Shown piece after piece: positions 8,194-16,358 of a stretch of 64,000 bases of DNA. The first letter of the stretch is position 1, and the number at the start of each line of letters is the position of its first letter. The notes below the pieces were generated by a model that worked only from the letters and a program-made list of their open reading frames with translations, searched no databases and was not told the origin of the DNA. The position numbers and the translations under genes are program-made. The DNA is from Nocardioides euryhalodurans (GTDB lineage: Bacteria > Actinomycetota > Actinomycetes > Propionibacteriales > Nocardioidaceae): positions 3,846,501-3,910,500 of the forward strand of contig NZ_CP038267.1 in assembly GCF_004564375.1 (NCBI RefSeq), in the 5' to 3' direction.

Positions 8194-9393
8194 ATGGCAG
8201 TCGTCACCATGCGCCAGCTGCTCGAGAGCGGCGTGCACTTCGGACACCAGACCCGTCGCTGGAACCCGAAGATGAAGCGCTTCATCATGACCGAGCGCAA
8301 CGGCATCTACATCATCGACCTGCAGCAGTCGCTGGCCTACATCGACCGCTCGTACGCCTTCATCAAGGAGACCGTCGCCAAGGGCGGGACCGTGATGTTC
8401 GTCGGCACGAAGAAGCAGGCCCAGGAGGCCATCGCCGAGCAGGCCACCCGCGTCGGCATGCCCTACGTCAACCAGCGCTGGCTCGGCGGCATGCTCACCA
8501 ACTTCCAGACCGTGCACCAGCGGATCAACCGCCTCAAGGAGCTCGACGAGATCGACTTCGAGGACGTCGCGGGCAGCAGCCGCACCAAGAAGGAGCTGCT
8601 GCAGATGCGCCGCGAGCGGGACAAGCTCAACAAGTCCCTGGGCGGCATCCGCGAGATGGTCCGGCCCCCGGCCGCCGTCTGGATCGTCGACACCAACAAG
8701 GAGCACCTCGCCGTCGAGGAGGCCCGCAAGCTGCGGATCCCGATCATCGGCATCCTGGACTCCAACTGCGACCCCGACGTCGTCGACTACCCCATCCCGG
8801 GCAACGACGACGCGATCCGCGCCGTCGGCCTGCTGACCCGCGTGATCGCCGACGCCGTGGCCGAGGGCCTGATCGCCCGTTCCGGTGCCAAGACCGGCGC
8901 CGGCGAGGCCACCCCGGGCGCCGAGGAGCCGCTGGCCGAGTGGGAGCGCGAGCTGCTCGGTGGCGACGCCGAGAAGGCTGCCGTCGAGGCGACCGGCGGC
9001 GACGCCGCTGCCGCCGAGGCCACCCCGGCCGCCGAGGCCACCGGTGCCGCGTCCGAGGCTCCCGCCGCCGACGCTGCCGCCGAGGCCGTGGCCGAGGCTC
9101 CCGCGGAGACCGAGACCGAGACCGCGACCGAGGCTCCCGCCGAGGCGGCGACCGAGGGCGAGTTCGGCCCCGACTCCGCGCCCGCGCAGGAGAACGGCGA
9201 GGCCCCCGAGGGCTTCGAGGTCAAGGGCAACAAGACCTCGATGAAGTTCCACGCCCCCTCCAGCCCGTGGTACGACCGGACCAACGCCGAGGTGTGGTTC
9301 CGGACCGCCGAGGCTGCCGAGAAGGCCGGCTTCGTCAACGCCGAGGCCAAGGCCGAGGACAAGGCCGAGGACAAGGCCGAGGACAAGGCCTGA
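8194..9393 (+). CDS. rpsB: 30S ribosomal protein S2 with long C-terminal extension
   Basis: Residues 1 to about 235 are a standard S2 (MAVVTMRQLLESGVHFGHQT, RWLGGMLTNFQT, IPIIGILDSNCDP). The protein is 399 residues long, well beyond the usual 230-290. After the core comes an Ala/Glu/Pro-rich linker (about 236-335). Then a compact segment at about 340-380 (KGN...SPWYDRTNAEVWF...AAEKAGF) resembles the sunset domain known from actinobacterial proteins. A tail of KAED repeats ends the protein. S2 is needed for S1-type contacts and 30S assembly; what the tail does is unknown. ATG at 8194 follows AGGAG. The gene is first in the rpsB-tsf operon. Confidence 0.97.
   Translation: MAVVTMRQLLESGVHFGHQTRRWNPKMKRFIMTERNGIYIIDLQQSLAYIDRSYAFIKETVAKGGTVMFVGTKKQAQEAIAEQATRVGMPYVNQRWLGGMLTNFQTVHQRINRLKELDEIDFEDVAGSSRTKKELLQMRRERDKLNKSLGGIREMVRPPAAVWIVDTNKEHLAVEEARKLRIPIIGILDSNCDPDVVDYPIPGNDDAIRAVGLLTRVIADAVAEGLIARSGAKTGAGEATPGAEEPLAEWERELLGGDAEKAAVEATGGDAAAAEATPAAEATGAASEAPAADAAAEAVAEAPAETETETATEAPAEAATEGEFGPDSAPAQENGEAPEGFEVKGNKTSMKFHAPSSPWYDRTNAEVWFRTAEAAEKAGFVNAEAKAEDKAEDKAEDKA
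9349..9390 (+). repeat. 12-base tandem repeat at the 3' end of rpsB
   Basis: AAGGCCGAGGAC occurs three times head to tail (9349-9360, 9361-9372, 9373-9384), plus a half copy before the stop. It encodes a KAED repeat. The copies are identical at every base, which suggests recent slippage and possible length variation between strains. Confidence 0.85.
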
Positions 9394-9403
9394 CCGAGTC
9401 CGA

Positions 9404-9427
9404 CCCGGGCCCCGACAAGGGCCCGGG
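9404..9427 (+). terminator. Hairpin between rpsB and tsf (attenuator-like)
   Basis: CCCGGGCCC at 9404-9412 and GGGCCCGGG at 9419-9427 form a 9-base all-GC stem with a 6-base loop, 11 bases after the rpsB stop. No T-run follows. It may partly terminate transcription or set the S2/EF-Ts ratio by RNA processing. Confidence 0.45.
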
Positions 9428-9474
9428 CAGGGGCACGGCCCACCACCACTGACGACTCCGAAGGAAGAGGGAAC

Positions 9475-10284
9475 ATGGCGATCTCCGCCGCTGACGTCAA
9501 GAAGCTCCGCGAGCTCACCGGCGCGGGAATGATGGACTGCAAGAAGGCGCTCGACGAGGCCGAGGGCGACTTCGAGAAGGCCGCCGAGCTGATCCGCATC
9601 AAGCTGGGCAAGAAGATGGCTGCCCGCGGTGCCGAGCGCGAGGCCTCGGCCGGTCTGGTCGCCACCTCCGGCGGCGCCCTGGTCGAGCTCAACTGCGAGA
9701 CGGACTTCGTCGCGAAGGGTGACGAGTTCGTCACCACCGCCCAGCAGATCGCCGACGCCGCCGACGCGGCCGGTGCTGCGGACGCCGACGCCCTCAAGGC
9801 CGTCCAGCTCGGTGACAAGACCGTCGCCGAGGTGGTCGAGAACCTCGCCATCACCATCGGCGAGAAGATCGAGCTCGGCCGGGTCGCCTACTTCGGCGGC
9901 AACGTCGTGTCCTACATGCACAAGCGTGCAGCCGACCTGCCCCCCGCCGTGGGCGTCCTCGTCGAGTACGACGGCGACGAGCAGGGTGCGCGTGGCGCCG
10001 CGATGCAGATCGCCGCGATGCGTCCCAAGTACCTCACCCGCGACGAGGTCCCCGCCGACGTCGTCGAGAAGGAGCGCTCCATCGCCGAGGCGACCTCTCG
10101 CGAGGAGGGCAAGCCCGAGCAGGCGATCGCCAAGATCACCGAGGGGCGCGTCAACGGCTTCTTCAAGGAGGTCGTCCTCCTCGACCAGCCGTCGGTCACG
10201 GAGAACAAGAAGACGGTGAAGGCGGTCCTCGACGAGTCGGGCACGAGCCTCACCCGCTTCGCCCGCTTCGAGGTCGGCGCCTGA
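9475..10284 (+). CDS. tsf: Elongation factor Ts
   Basis: A 269-residue EF-Ts, the guanine nucleotide exchange factor for EF-Tu. It has the N-terminal UBA-like segment with the signature LRELTGAGMMDCKKAL, then the core with CETDFVAKGDEFV (the TDFV loop that contacts EF-Tu) and VVSYMH. Length is normal. ATG at 9475 is preceded by GGAAGAGGGAAC. It is the second gene of the rpsB operon, and a strong hairpin follows the stop. Confidence 0.97.
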   Translation: MAISAADVKKLRELTGAGMMDCKKALDEAEGDFEKAAELIRIKLGKKMAARGAEREASAGLVATSGGALVELNCETDFVAKGDEFVTTAQQIADAADAAGAADADALKAVQLGDKTVAEVVENLAITIGEKIELGRVAYFGGNVVSYMHKRAADLPPAVGVLVEYDGDEQGARGAAMQIAAMRPKYLTRDEVPADVVEKERSIAEATSREEGKPEQAIAKITEGRVNGFFKEVVLLDQPSVTENKKTVKAVLDESGTSLTRFARFEVGA

Positions 10285-10297
10285 GCCGCACCTCACG

Positions 10298-10339
10298 AGC
10301 ACGGGCCGGTCGGATCTTCGGATCCGGCCGGCCCGTGCT
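10298..10339 (+). terminator. Strong terminator hairpin after tsf
   Basis: Left arm 10298-10316 and right arm 10321-10339 pair over 19 positions (18 Watson-Crick, one G-U) around a TTCG tetraloop. It lies 13 bases after the tsf stop. The right arm includes the GTG start of the next gene (10335). Confidence 0.8.
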
Positions 10340-11435
10340 GTCGTACGCCCTCGTCCTCGTGCTGCTGGCCGGCGGCTGCTCCGCCGGCGACGAGCCCGAG
10401 CGCGAGGCCGACGTGTCCTACCGTGCCCCGGCCGGACTGCTCCTCGCCCGGCCGGCCGCCGAGGGCGAGGAGGAACAGAACCCCACGGTCGAGGTGCTCC
10501 TCGACCTCGTCCGGAACACCCCGGCGGGAGCGCGGATCAGGATCGTCGGCAACTCGTTCTCCTTCGTCCCTGTCGCCGAGGCCCTGGTGGCGGCCCACGA
10601 GCGAGGGGTCCGCGTGCAGGTGCTCGTCGACGAGCGCGCCTCGGGGGAGTGGCAGGCGCCCGCGCTGCTGCGCTCGGCGCTCGGCGACGACCGCCGGGCC
10701 GACTCGTTCATCCAGCTGCGCCGCGGCGGGGTGCACCAGAAGGTGTGGTCGTTCACCCGCACCGGCCGGTCGCGCGACGTGGTGCTCGTGGGCTCGATGA
10801 ACCTCACCTACTACTCCGCACGCCAGTACACCGACGTCTACTCGTACGTCGGCCGCGGCGACGTGCGCCGGATCTTCGACCGCCGCTTCGAGCAGCTCAC
10901 GCGGCAGCTGCCCGACGTCGAGCCCCGGGAGTCCGTGGCGCTCGGCCGCGACCGGGTCTGGTTCTTCCCCGGCTACGACGAGCAGACCGACCCGGTGCGC
11001 GCCTCCCTCGAGGCGGTGCCGCCGGCAGGATCCCGGATCCGGGTGGTGATGTACGCCTGGCTCGACGCTCGCGGGGTGGGCCTCGCCGAGCTCCTCGCGG
11101 CCAAGGACGCAGCCGGGGCCGACGTCGAGGTGGTGCTGGGGAAGAGCGTCGGGGAGCAGGTCCGGCAGGTGCTCGCGGACTCCGGGGTCGAGGTCAGCAG
11201 CGGTGTCTTCGCCGACGGCGAGGACGTCCACCACAAGCTCACCCTCGTCTCCCACCGGACGTCCCGGGGCGGCGTACGGCGCTTCGTCCTGACCGGGTCG
11301 GACAACTACACCACCAAGTCGCTGGACCGGCCCGAGGTGGTGCTGCGGCTCGACGGGGACCGCGGCCCTGCCTTCGGGCGCTACCAGCGGTGGGTCGACG
11401 GCCTGGTCGCCCGCGGCGAGCACGAGTACGGCTGA
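10335..11435 (+). CDS. Phospholipase D-like domain lipoprotein
   Basis: A 366-residue protein with a hydrophobic N-terminus ending in the lipobox-like LLAGGCS, so it is probably a membrane-anchored lipoprotein facing outward. Two PLD half-sites are visible: H-x-K in HQKVWSF (about residue 134) followed by VGSMNLTYY, and H-x-K in HHKLTLV (about 299) followed by TGSDNYTTKS. The Asp of the classic HKD box is replaced by a more distant Asn/Asp, as in many divergent members. Substrate could be phospholipid or nucleic acid. The GTG at 10335 is the first usable start after tsf but lies in the terminator stem and has no clear ribosome site, so the true start is uncertain. Confidence 0.82.
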   Translation: MLSYALVLVLLAGGCSAGDEPEREADVSYRAPAGLLLARPAAEGEEEQNPTVEVLLDLVRNTPAGARIRIVGNSFSFVPVAEALVAAHERGVRVQVLVDERASGEWQAPALLRSALGDDRRADSFIQLRRGGVHQKVWSFTRTGRSRDVVLVGSMNLTYYSARQYTDVYSYVGRGDVRRIFDRRFEQLTRQLPDVEPRESVALGRDRVWFFPGYDEQTDPVRASLEAVPPAGSRIRVVMYAWLDARGVGLAELLAAKDAAGADVEVVLGKSVGEQVRQVLADSGVEVSSGVFADGEDVHHKLTLVSHRTSRGGVRRFVLTGSDNYTTKSLDRPEVVLRLDGDRGPAFGRYQRWVDGLVARGEHEYG

Positions 11436-11496
11436 GCGTCGGGCGCGTCGGGCAGGATAGTGTCGCCGTAGTCCAGACCCAGTCCGAGGGAGCCGA

Positions 11497-12204
11497 GTGA
11501 CCACGTACCAGCGCGTCTTGTTGAAGCTGTCCGGCGAGGTGTTCGGAGGCGGCAGGGTCGGCGTCGACCCCGACGTCGTGGCCGGCATCGCCCGGGAGAT
11601 CGCGGCCGTCGCCCGCCAGGGCGTGGGCATCTGCATCGTCGTCGGTGGCGGCAACTTCTTCCGCGGCGCCGAGATGCAGCAGCGCGGCATGGACCGCGCC
11701 CGGGCCGACTACATGGGCATGCTCGGCACCGTCATGAACTGCCTCGCGCTGCAGGACTTCCTCGAGAAGGAGGGCATCGAGACCCGGGTCCAGACCGCCA
11801 TCACGATGGGACAGGTCGCCGAGCCGTACATCCCCCGCCGCGCGGTGCGCCACCTCGAGAAGGGCCGGGTCGTCATCTTCGGCGCCGGCGCGGGCATGCC
11901 CTACTTCTCCACCGACACGGTCGCCGCCCAGCGGGCGCTCGAGACCCGCTGCGAGGTGGTGCTGATGGCCAAGCAGGGCGTCGACGGGCTCTACTCCGCC
12001 GACCCCAAGCTGGACCCGACGGCGACCAAGTTCGACACCATCAGCTACCAGGACGTGATGATGAAGGGCCTCAAGGCCGCCGATGCGACGGCCTTCGCCC
12101 TCTGCATGGAGAACAAGATGCCGCTCATCGTGTTCGGCGCCGAGGAGGAGGGCGCGATCGCGAGGATCGTGGCAGGTGAGAAGATCGGCACGCTGGTCAG
12201 CTGA
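11497..12204 (+). CDS. pyrH: UMP kinase
   Basis: A 235-residue amino-acid-kinase-fold enzyme that makes UDP from UMP. Family marks are LLKLSGEVFGG at the N-terminus, IVVGGGNFFRG, ARADYMGMLGTVMN and the nucleotide-binding FGAGAGMPYFSTDT, then DGLYSADPK. The length is typical. The GTG at 11497 is preceded by GGGAG. pyrH-frr-cdsA is a conserved order; here frr follows after 33 bases. Confidence 0.96.
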   Translation: MTTYQRVLLKLSGEVFGGGRVGVDPDVVAGIAREIAAVARQGVGICIVVGGGNFFRGAEMQQRGMDRARADYMGMLGTVMNCLALQDFLEKEGIETRVQTAITMGQVAEPYIPRRAVRHLEKGRVVIFGAGAGMPYFSTDTVAAQRALETRCEVVLMAKQGVDGLYSADPKLDPTATKFDTISYQDVMMKGLKAADATAFALCMENKMPLIVFGAEEEGAIARIVAGEKIGTLVS

Positions 12205-12237
12205 CGCGCTGCCGACGACGACGACACAGGAGCACCC

Positions 12238-12795
12238 GTGATCAACGACATCCTCAACGAGGCCGACCAGAAGATGGACAAGTCGGTCGAGGCGACCCGC
12301 GAGGAGTTCGCGACGATCCGTGCCGGTCGCGCCAACCCGGCGATGTTCGCGAAGCTCACCGCCGACTACTACGGCACCCAGACGCCGCTGCAGCAGCTCG
12401 CCTCGTTCACGTCCCAGGACGCGCGGACGATCGTCGTGGCGCCCTTCGACATGGGGGCCCTGGCCAACATCGAGAAGGCGATCCGTGACTCCGACCTCGG
12501 CGTCAACCCGGCCAACGACGGCAAGAGCATCCGCTGCGTCTTCCCCGAGCTGACCGAGGAGCGCCGCAAGGAGTACATCAAGCTGGCCCGCTCCAAGGCC
12601 GAGGACGGCCGGGTCGCCGTCCGCAACCTGAGGCGCACGGCGAAGCAGAACCTCGAGAAGCTGGAGAAGGACGGCGAGGTCGGCAAGGACGACGTGACCG
12701 GAGCCGAGAAGCGGCTCGACGGGATCACCAAGACCCACACCGACACCATCGACGAGCTGCTCAAGCACAAGGAATCAGAGCTCCTCGAGGTCTGA
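12238..12795 (+). CDS. frr: Ribosome recycling factor
   Basis: A 185-residue protein of standard RRF length. It has the family features ILNEADQKMDKSVEATREEFATIRAGRANP, YYGTQTPLQQLASF, GLNPANDGKSIR-type sequence and EERRKEYIKLA. RRF, with EF-G, splits post-termination ribosomes. The GTG at 12238 follows ACAGGAGCACCC. cdsA starts seven bases after the stop, so the two genes are cotranscribed. Confidence 0.97.
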   Translation: MINDILNEADQKMDKSVEATREEFATIRAGRANPAMFAKLTADYYGTQTPLQQLASFTSQDARTIVVAPFDMGALANIEKAIRDSDLGVNPANDGKSIRCVFPELTEERRKEYIKLARSKAEDGRVAVRNLRRTAKQNLEKLEKDGEVGKDDVTGAEKRLDGITKTHTDTIDELLKHKESELLEV

Positions 12796-12802
12796 CCCGC
12801 CC

Positions 12803-13669
12803 ATGACGACCTCTCCCGCCCCGGCGAAGGACCACGGCCGCGCGGGCCGGAACCTCCCGGCCGCGATCGGGTCCGCCGTGGTGCTCCTCGCGGCGATCGC
12901 CGCGTCCCTGGCTTTCTGGAAGATCGCCTTCCTCGGCATCGTGGCGGTCGCGGTCGTCGTCGCGATCTGGGAGCTGCGACAGGGGCTGCTCGCCAAGGGC
13001 ATCGACCTGCCCGAGCAGCCGTTGATGGTCGGCGGCGTCGTGATGGTGGTCGTCGCCTACTTCTACGGCGCGCCCGCCCTGGTCACGGCCACCGCCGTCA
13101 CAGCCCTCGTGGTGATGCTGTGGTTGCTGCGCCGCGGTGTCGACGGCTACGTCCAGAACGCCACAGCCTCGGTGTTCACCCTCGTCTACGTGCCGTTCCT
13201 CGGCTCGTTCGTGGCGCTGCTGCTCGCCGAGGGAGGTGCCACCGACTTCGACCGCTGGGACGACGGCGCCCGTGGCATCACGGTCTTCATCCTGGTCACC
13301 ATCGCCTCCGACATCGGCGGCTACGTCGCCGGGGTCCTCTTCGGCCGTCACCCCATGGCCCCCGTCATCTCGCCGAAGAAGTCCTGGGAGGGCTTCGTGG
13401 GGTCCGCGGTCTTCTGCGTCGTCGCCGGGTGGGCGCTGGTGGTGTACCTGCTCGACGGTGACTGGTGGGTCGGCGTCTCCCTCGGCCTGATCGCCGTCGT
13501 GATGGCGACCCTGGGCGACCTGTGCGAGTCGGTCATCAAGCGCGACCTCGGGGTCAAGGACATGAGCCAGGTCATCCCCGGCCACGGTGGGCTGATGGAC
13601 CGGCTCGACTCCCTGCTCGCCACCATTGCCCCGATCTGGCTGCTGCTCCACTACACCGTCTTCGCGTGA
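12803..13669 (+). CDS. cdsA: Phosphatidate cytidylyltransferase
   Basis: A 288-residue integral membrane enzyme with about eight hydrophobic segments that makes CDP-diacylglycerol for phospholipid synthesis. The C-terminal family signature is complete: SVIKRDLGVKD followed by the PGHGGLMDRLDSL stretch with its conserved Asp residues. The first ~20 residues are polar and cytoplasmic. It ends with a stop that overlaps the GTG of the following membrane gene (GTGA). Confidence 0.95.
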   Translation: MTTSPAPAKDHGRAGRNLPAAIGSAVVLLAAIAASLAFWKIAFLGIVAVAVVVAIWELRQGLLAKGIDLPEQPLMVGGVVMVVVAYFYGAPALVTATAVTALVVMLWLLRRGVDGYVQNATASVFTLVYVPFLGSFVALLLAEGGATDFDRWDDGARGITVFILVTIASDIGGYVAGVLFGRHPMAPVISPKKSWEGFVGSAVFCVVAGWALVVYLLDGDWWVGVSLGLIAVVMATLGDLCESVIKRDLGVKDMSQVIPGHGGLMDRLDSLLATIAPIWLLLHYTVFA

Positions 13670-14250
13670 CCGGCTCCCGCGCGGCCGCTCTGGCCATCAC
13701 GATCGGCGTCCTGACGCTGGGACAGCTGCTGCTCGGCACCGTCAGCGGCTGGGAGCAGTACGACGGCAAGGGGTTCGGCTGGCGGCTGCTCGCGTACCCC
13801 GTGCTGATGATCGCCGTCCCGCTCCTCTGGCGGGTCCTGCGGCGCGGGGAGCCGGTGCCGTGGGGCGCGGTGAGCCTGGTGTGGCTGGCCTTCCTGCTCG
13901 ACGTGTCGGGCAACACCGCCGACCTGTTCGACCAGCTGGCGTGGTGGGACGACGCCATGCACTTCCTCAACTGGGGGCTGCTGTGCGGGGGCCTGGGCCT
14001 GATGCTGGTGCCGCGGCGGCTGCCGGCCTGGCTGGTGGTCCTCGTCGTCGCCGGACTCGGGGCGCTGCTGGCGATCGGCTGGGAGCTGGGGGAGTGGTAC
14101 ACCTTCATTCGTCGCGGCGTGGAGCTCGACACCGCCTACGAGGACACCCTCGGCGACCTGGCGCTCGGCACGCTGGGGGCGACCGTCGCGGGCGTCGTCC
14201 TGGCGCGCCACCGACGGGCGGCGGAGGCCGGCACAGGCGGTGCCGCGTGA
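13666..14250 (+). CDS. DUF2238-like (YjdF-type) membrane protein
   Basis: A 194-residue protein with about five membrane segments. Conserved charged motifs lie between helices: WWDDAMHFLNW, WELGEWYTF and DTLGDLALGTLGA. This is the pattern of the DUF2238/YjdF inner-membrane family, whose function is not known. The GTG start overlaps the cdsA stop, and the next gene's GTG overlaps this stop, so cdsA, this gene and the phosphatase gene are likely one coupled transcript. Confidence 0.75.
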   Translation: MTGSRAAALAITIGVLTLGQLLLGTVSGWEQYDGKGFGWRLLAYPVLMIAVPLLWRVLRRGEPVPWGAVSLVWLAFLLDVSGNTADLFDQLAWWDDAMHFLNWGLLCGGLGLMLVPRRLPAWLVVLVVAGLGALLAIGWELGEWYTFIRRGVELDTAYEDTLGDLALGTLGATVAGVVLARHRRAAEAGTGGAA

Positions 14251-14768
14251 GGCTCCACCTGGTCCGGCACGGCCTGTCGGCCGTCGACCGGAGCGTCCCC
14301 GCCCACGCGTGGGAGCTGGATCCGGCCGGCTACGACGCGGTGTGGGCGCTCCGCGAGTCGGGCCGGATCCCCGATGGCGCCGCGTGGTTCACCTCGCCGG
14401 AACCCAAGGCCGTGCAGACCGCCCAGCTGCTCACCGACGCGGAGGTGGCGGTGGTGGAGGGGCTGCGGGAGCACCGGCGCGAGTCGACGACGTGGCACGA
14501 CGACTTCCCCGACGTCGTGCGCCGGGCCTTCGACGACCCGGCCCGGCCCGCCGCACCGGGCTGGGAGCCGCTCGCCCGGTGCCGCGAGCGCGTCACCACG
14601 GCGGTGACCGGGATCCTGGCCGCGCACACCGACGTCCCGGTGGTGCTCGTCGGCCACGGCACCGCGTGGACCGTGCTGGTCGCCGAGCTGAGCGGCGAGC
14701 CCCCCGACCTGGCGCGGTGGGAGTCGCTGGCGATGCCCGACCTGCTCTCGGTCGAGCCTCTGCGGTGA
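14247..14768 (+). CDS. Histidine phosphatase family protein
   Basis: A 173-residue protein with the phosphoglycerate mutase-like core. LVRHG at residues 5-9 carries the catalytic His. A second Arg/Glu set follows (FTSPEPKAVQTA, EGLREHRRES), and the second catalytic His is in VVLVGHGTAWTVL. The substrate cannot be told from the sequence. The protein is short, with no extra domain. GTG at 14247 overlaps the preceding stop. Confidence 0.85.
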   Translation: MRLHLVRHGLSAVDRSVPAHAWELDPAGYDAVWALRESGRIPDGAAWFTSPEPKAVQTAQLLTDAEVAVVEGLREHRRESTTWHDDFPDVVRRAFDDPARPAAPGWEPLARCRERVTTAVTGILAAHTDVPVVLVGHGTAWTVLVAELSGEPPDLARWESLAMPDLLSVEPLR

Positions 14769-14784
14769 CCGCTCCGGCGGCCCG

Positions 14785-14790
14785 TACGGT
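14785..14790 (+). promoter_or_regulatory. Candidate -10 box for a leaderless transcript
   Basis: TACGGT lies seven bases before the ATG at 14798. No ribosome site close to the ATG is stronger than GGGAG, which lies directly against it. Confidence 0.35.
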
Positions 14791-14797
14791 GGGAGCC

Positions 14798-15163
14798 ATG
14801 AACGAGGCAGCAACCCGGGGTCCCGAGGCCACGACCCGGCCCCCGGACCGTCACTGGTGGGACTGGTGGCACGACTCGCACCCGACGTTCGCGGCACTGA
14901 CCGGCTTCTTCGCCGGCATGGTCTTCGTGACGGCGGTGCCGGGCGGCTTCGCCGGGGTGCTGCGGCTGCTGCTGCCCTACGACCGGGCCGAGGAGCTCTT
15001 CCCGCTGGTGCTGGTCTTCTTCCTGGCCCCGCTCGTGATGCTCTTCCCACGACGCACCCGGCGGTTCGCGCAGTTCATGTGGCTCGGGATGGCGGTCACC
15101 GCGGTCGTCGTCCTCGGGGTCGCCTCGCTGGTCCTGTACTTCATGGTGCGCTACGACTCCTGA
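14798..15163 (+). CDS. Small three-helix membrane protein, unknown function
   Basis: A 121-residue protein. The first ~30 residues are polar and Trp-rich (RHWWDWWHDSHPTF). They are followed by three hydrophobic segments (about 33-55, 66-83, 92-115), with RRTRRF between the second and third. I do not recognise a family. It lies just before rlmN on the same strand, 58 bases away, and may be expressed alone from the TACGGT box. Confidence 0.7.
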   Translation: MNEAATRGPEATTRPPDRHWWDWWHDSHPTFAALTGFFAGMVFVTAVPGGFAGVLRLLLPYDRAEELFPLVLVFFLAPLVMLFPRRTRRFAQFMWLGMAVTAVVVLGVASLVLYFMVRYDS

Positions 15164-15221
15164 CCTCGCGGCCCGGCACGAATCGGCTCGTGAGCCGGGG
15201 GCGTGGGAGAATCGACGCCTG

Positions 15222-16358
15222 ATGTCCGAGAGCACCGAGCCCACCAAGACCCTCCCGCTCGTCTTCGACGAGCCGCGCGGACGGCGCAAGCCGCCCCGAC
15301 ACCTCGCCGACCTCACCGAGCAGGAGCGGGCCGACGCCGTGACCGAGGCCGGGCTGCCGGCGTTCCGGGCCCGTCAGCTCTCGACCCACTACTTCTCGCG
15401 GCTGGTCGACGACCCCGCCGAGATGACCGACCTCCCCGCCGCGCAGCGCGAGGAGGTCGTCGCGGCCCTGCTGCCCGACCTGATGACCCCGCTGCGCACG
15501 CTGGAGGCCGACCGCGGCACCACCCGCAAGACGCTGTGGAAGCTCTTCGACGGCGCCCTCGTGGAGTCGGTGCTGATGCGCTACCCCGACCGGGTCACGA
15601 TGTGCGTGTCGAGCCAGGCCGGCTGCGGGATGGCGTGTCCCTTCTGCGCCACCGGCCAGGGCGGCCTGCAGCGCAACATGTCGACCGCCGAGATCGTCGA
15701 GCAGGTCGTCGCGGGCGCCCGCTCGCTCGCGCGCGGCGAGGTCCCGGGCGGCCCGGCACGGGTCTCCAACGTGGTCTTCATGGGCATGGGGGAGCCGCTC
15801 GCCAACTACAAGGCCGTCATCGGAGCCGTACGCCGGCTCACCGACCCGGCTCCGGGAGGCCTGGGCATGTCGGCCCGCGGCATCACCGTCTCGACGGTCG
15901 GCCTGGTCCCGCGGATCAACCAGCTCGCCGAGCTCGGGATCCCGGTGACCCTGGCCCTGTCGCTGCACGCACCTGACGACGAGCTGCGCAACGAGCTGGT
16001 CCCGATCAACACCCGCTTCTCGGTCGCCGAGACGGTCGAGGCCGCGTGGAACTACGCGCGCACGACCAAGCGCCGGGTCTCCATCGAGTACGCCATGATG
16101 CGCGGCATCAACGATCAGGCCTGGCGGGCCGACCTGCTCGCCGACGTGCTGCTGGCCCGTGGCGACTGGGGCTGGGTCCACGTCAACCTGATCCCCCTCA
16201 ACCCGACCCCCGGGTCGAAGTGGACCGCCTCCGACCCGGCCGACGAGCGCGAGTTCGTACGCCGGCTGGAGGCCAAGGGCATCCCGACCACCGTCCGGGA
16301 CACCCGCGGTCGCGAGATCGACGGCGCCTGCGGTCAGCTGGCGGCCAGCGACGGCTGA
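15222..16358 (+). CDS. rlmN: 23S rRNA (adenine2503-C2)-methyltransferase RlmN
   Basis: A 378-residue radical-SAM enzyme that methylates A2503 in 23S rRNA and A37 in some tRNAs. The iron-sulfur motif C-x3-C-x2-C is C135, C139 and C142 in AGCGMACPFCATGQGG. Other marks are NVVFMGMGEPLANY, SLHAPDDELRNELVPIN and the late EIDGACGQLA, which carries the second catalytic Cys. Length is normal. Its stop abuts the stop of the facing LOG-family gene, with no bases between them. Confidence 0.96.
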   Translation: MSESTEPTKTLPLVFDEPRGRRKPPRHLADLTEQERADAVTEAGLPAFRARQLSTHYFSRLVDDPAEMTDLPAAQREEVVAALLPDLMTPLRTLEADRGTTRKTLWKLFDGALVESVLMRYPDRVTMCVSSQAGCGMACPFCATGQGGLQRNMSTAEIVEQVVAGARSLARGEVPGGPARVSNVVFMGMGEPLANYKAVIGAVRRLTDPAPGGLGMSARGITVSTVGLVPRINQLAELGIPVTLALSLHAPDDELRNELVPINTRFSVAETVEAAWNYARTTKRRVSIEYAMMRGINDQAWRADLLADVLLARGDWGWVHVNLIPLNPTPGSKWTASDPADEREFVRRLEAKGIPTTVRDTRGREIDGACGQLAASDG

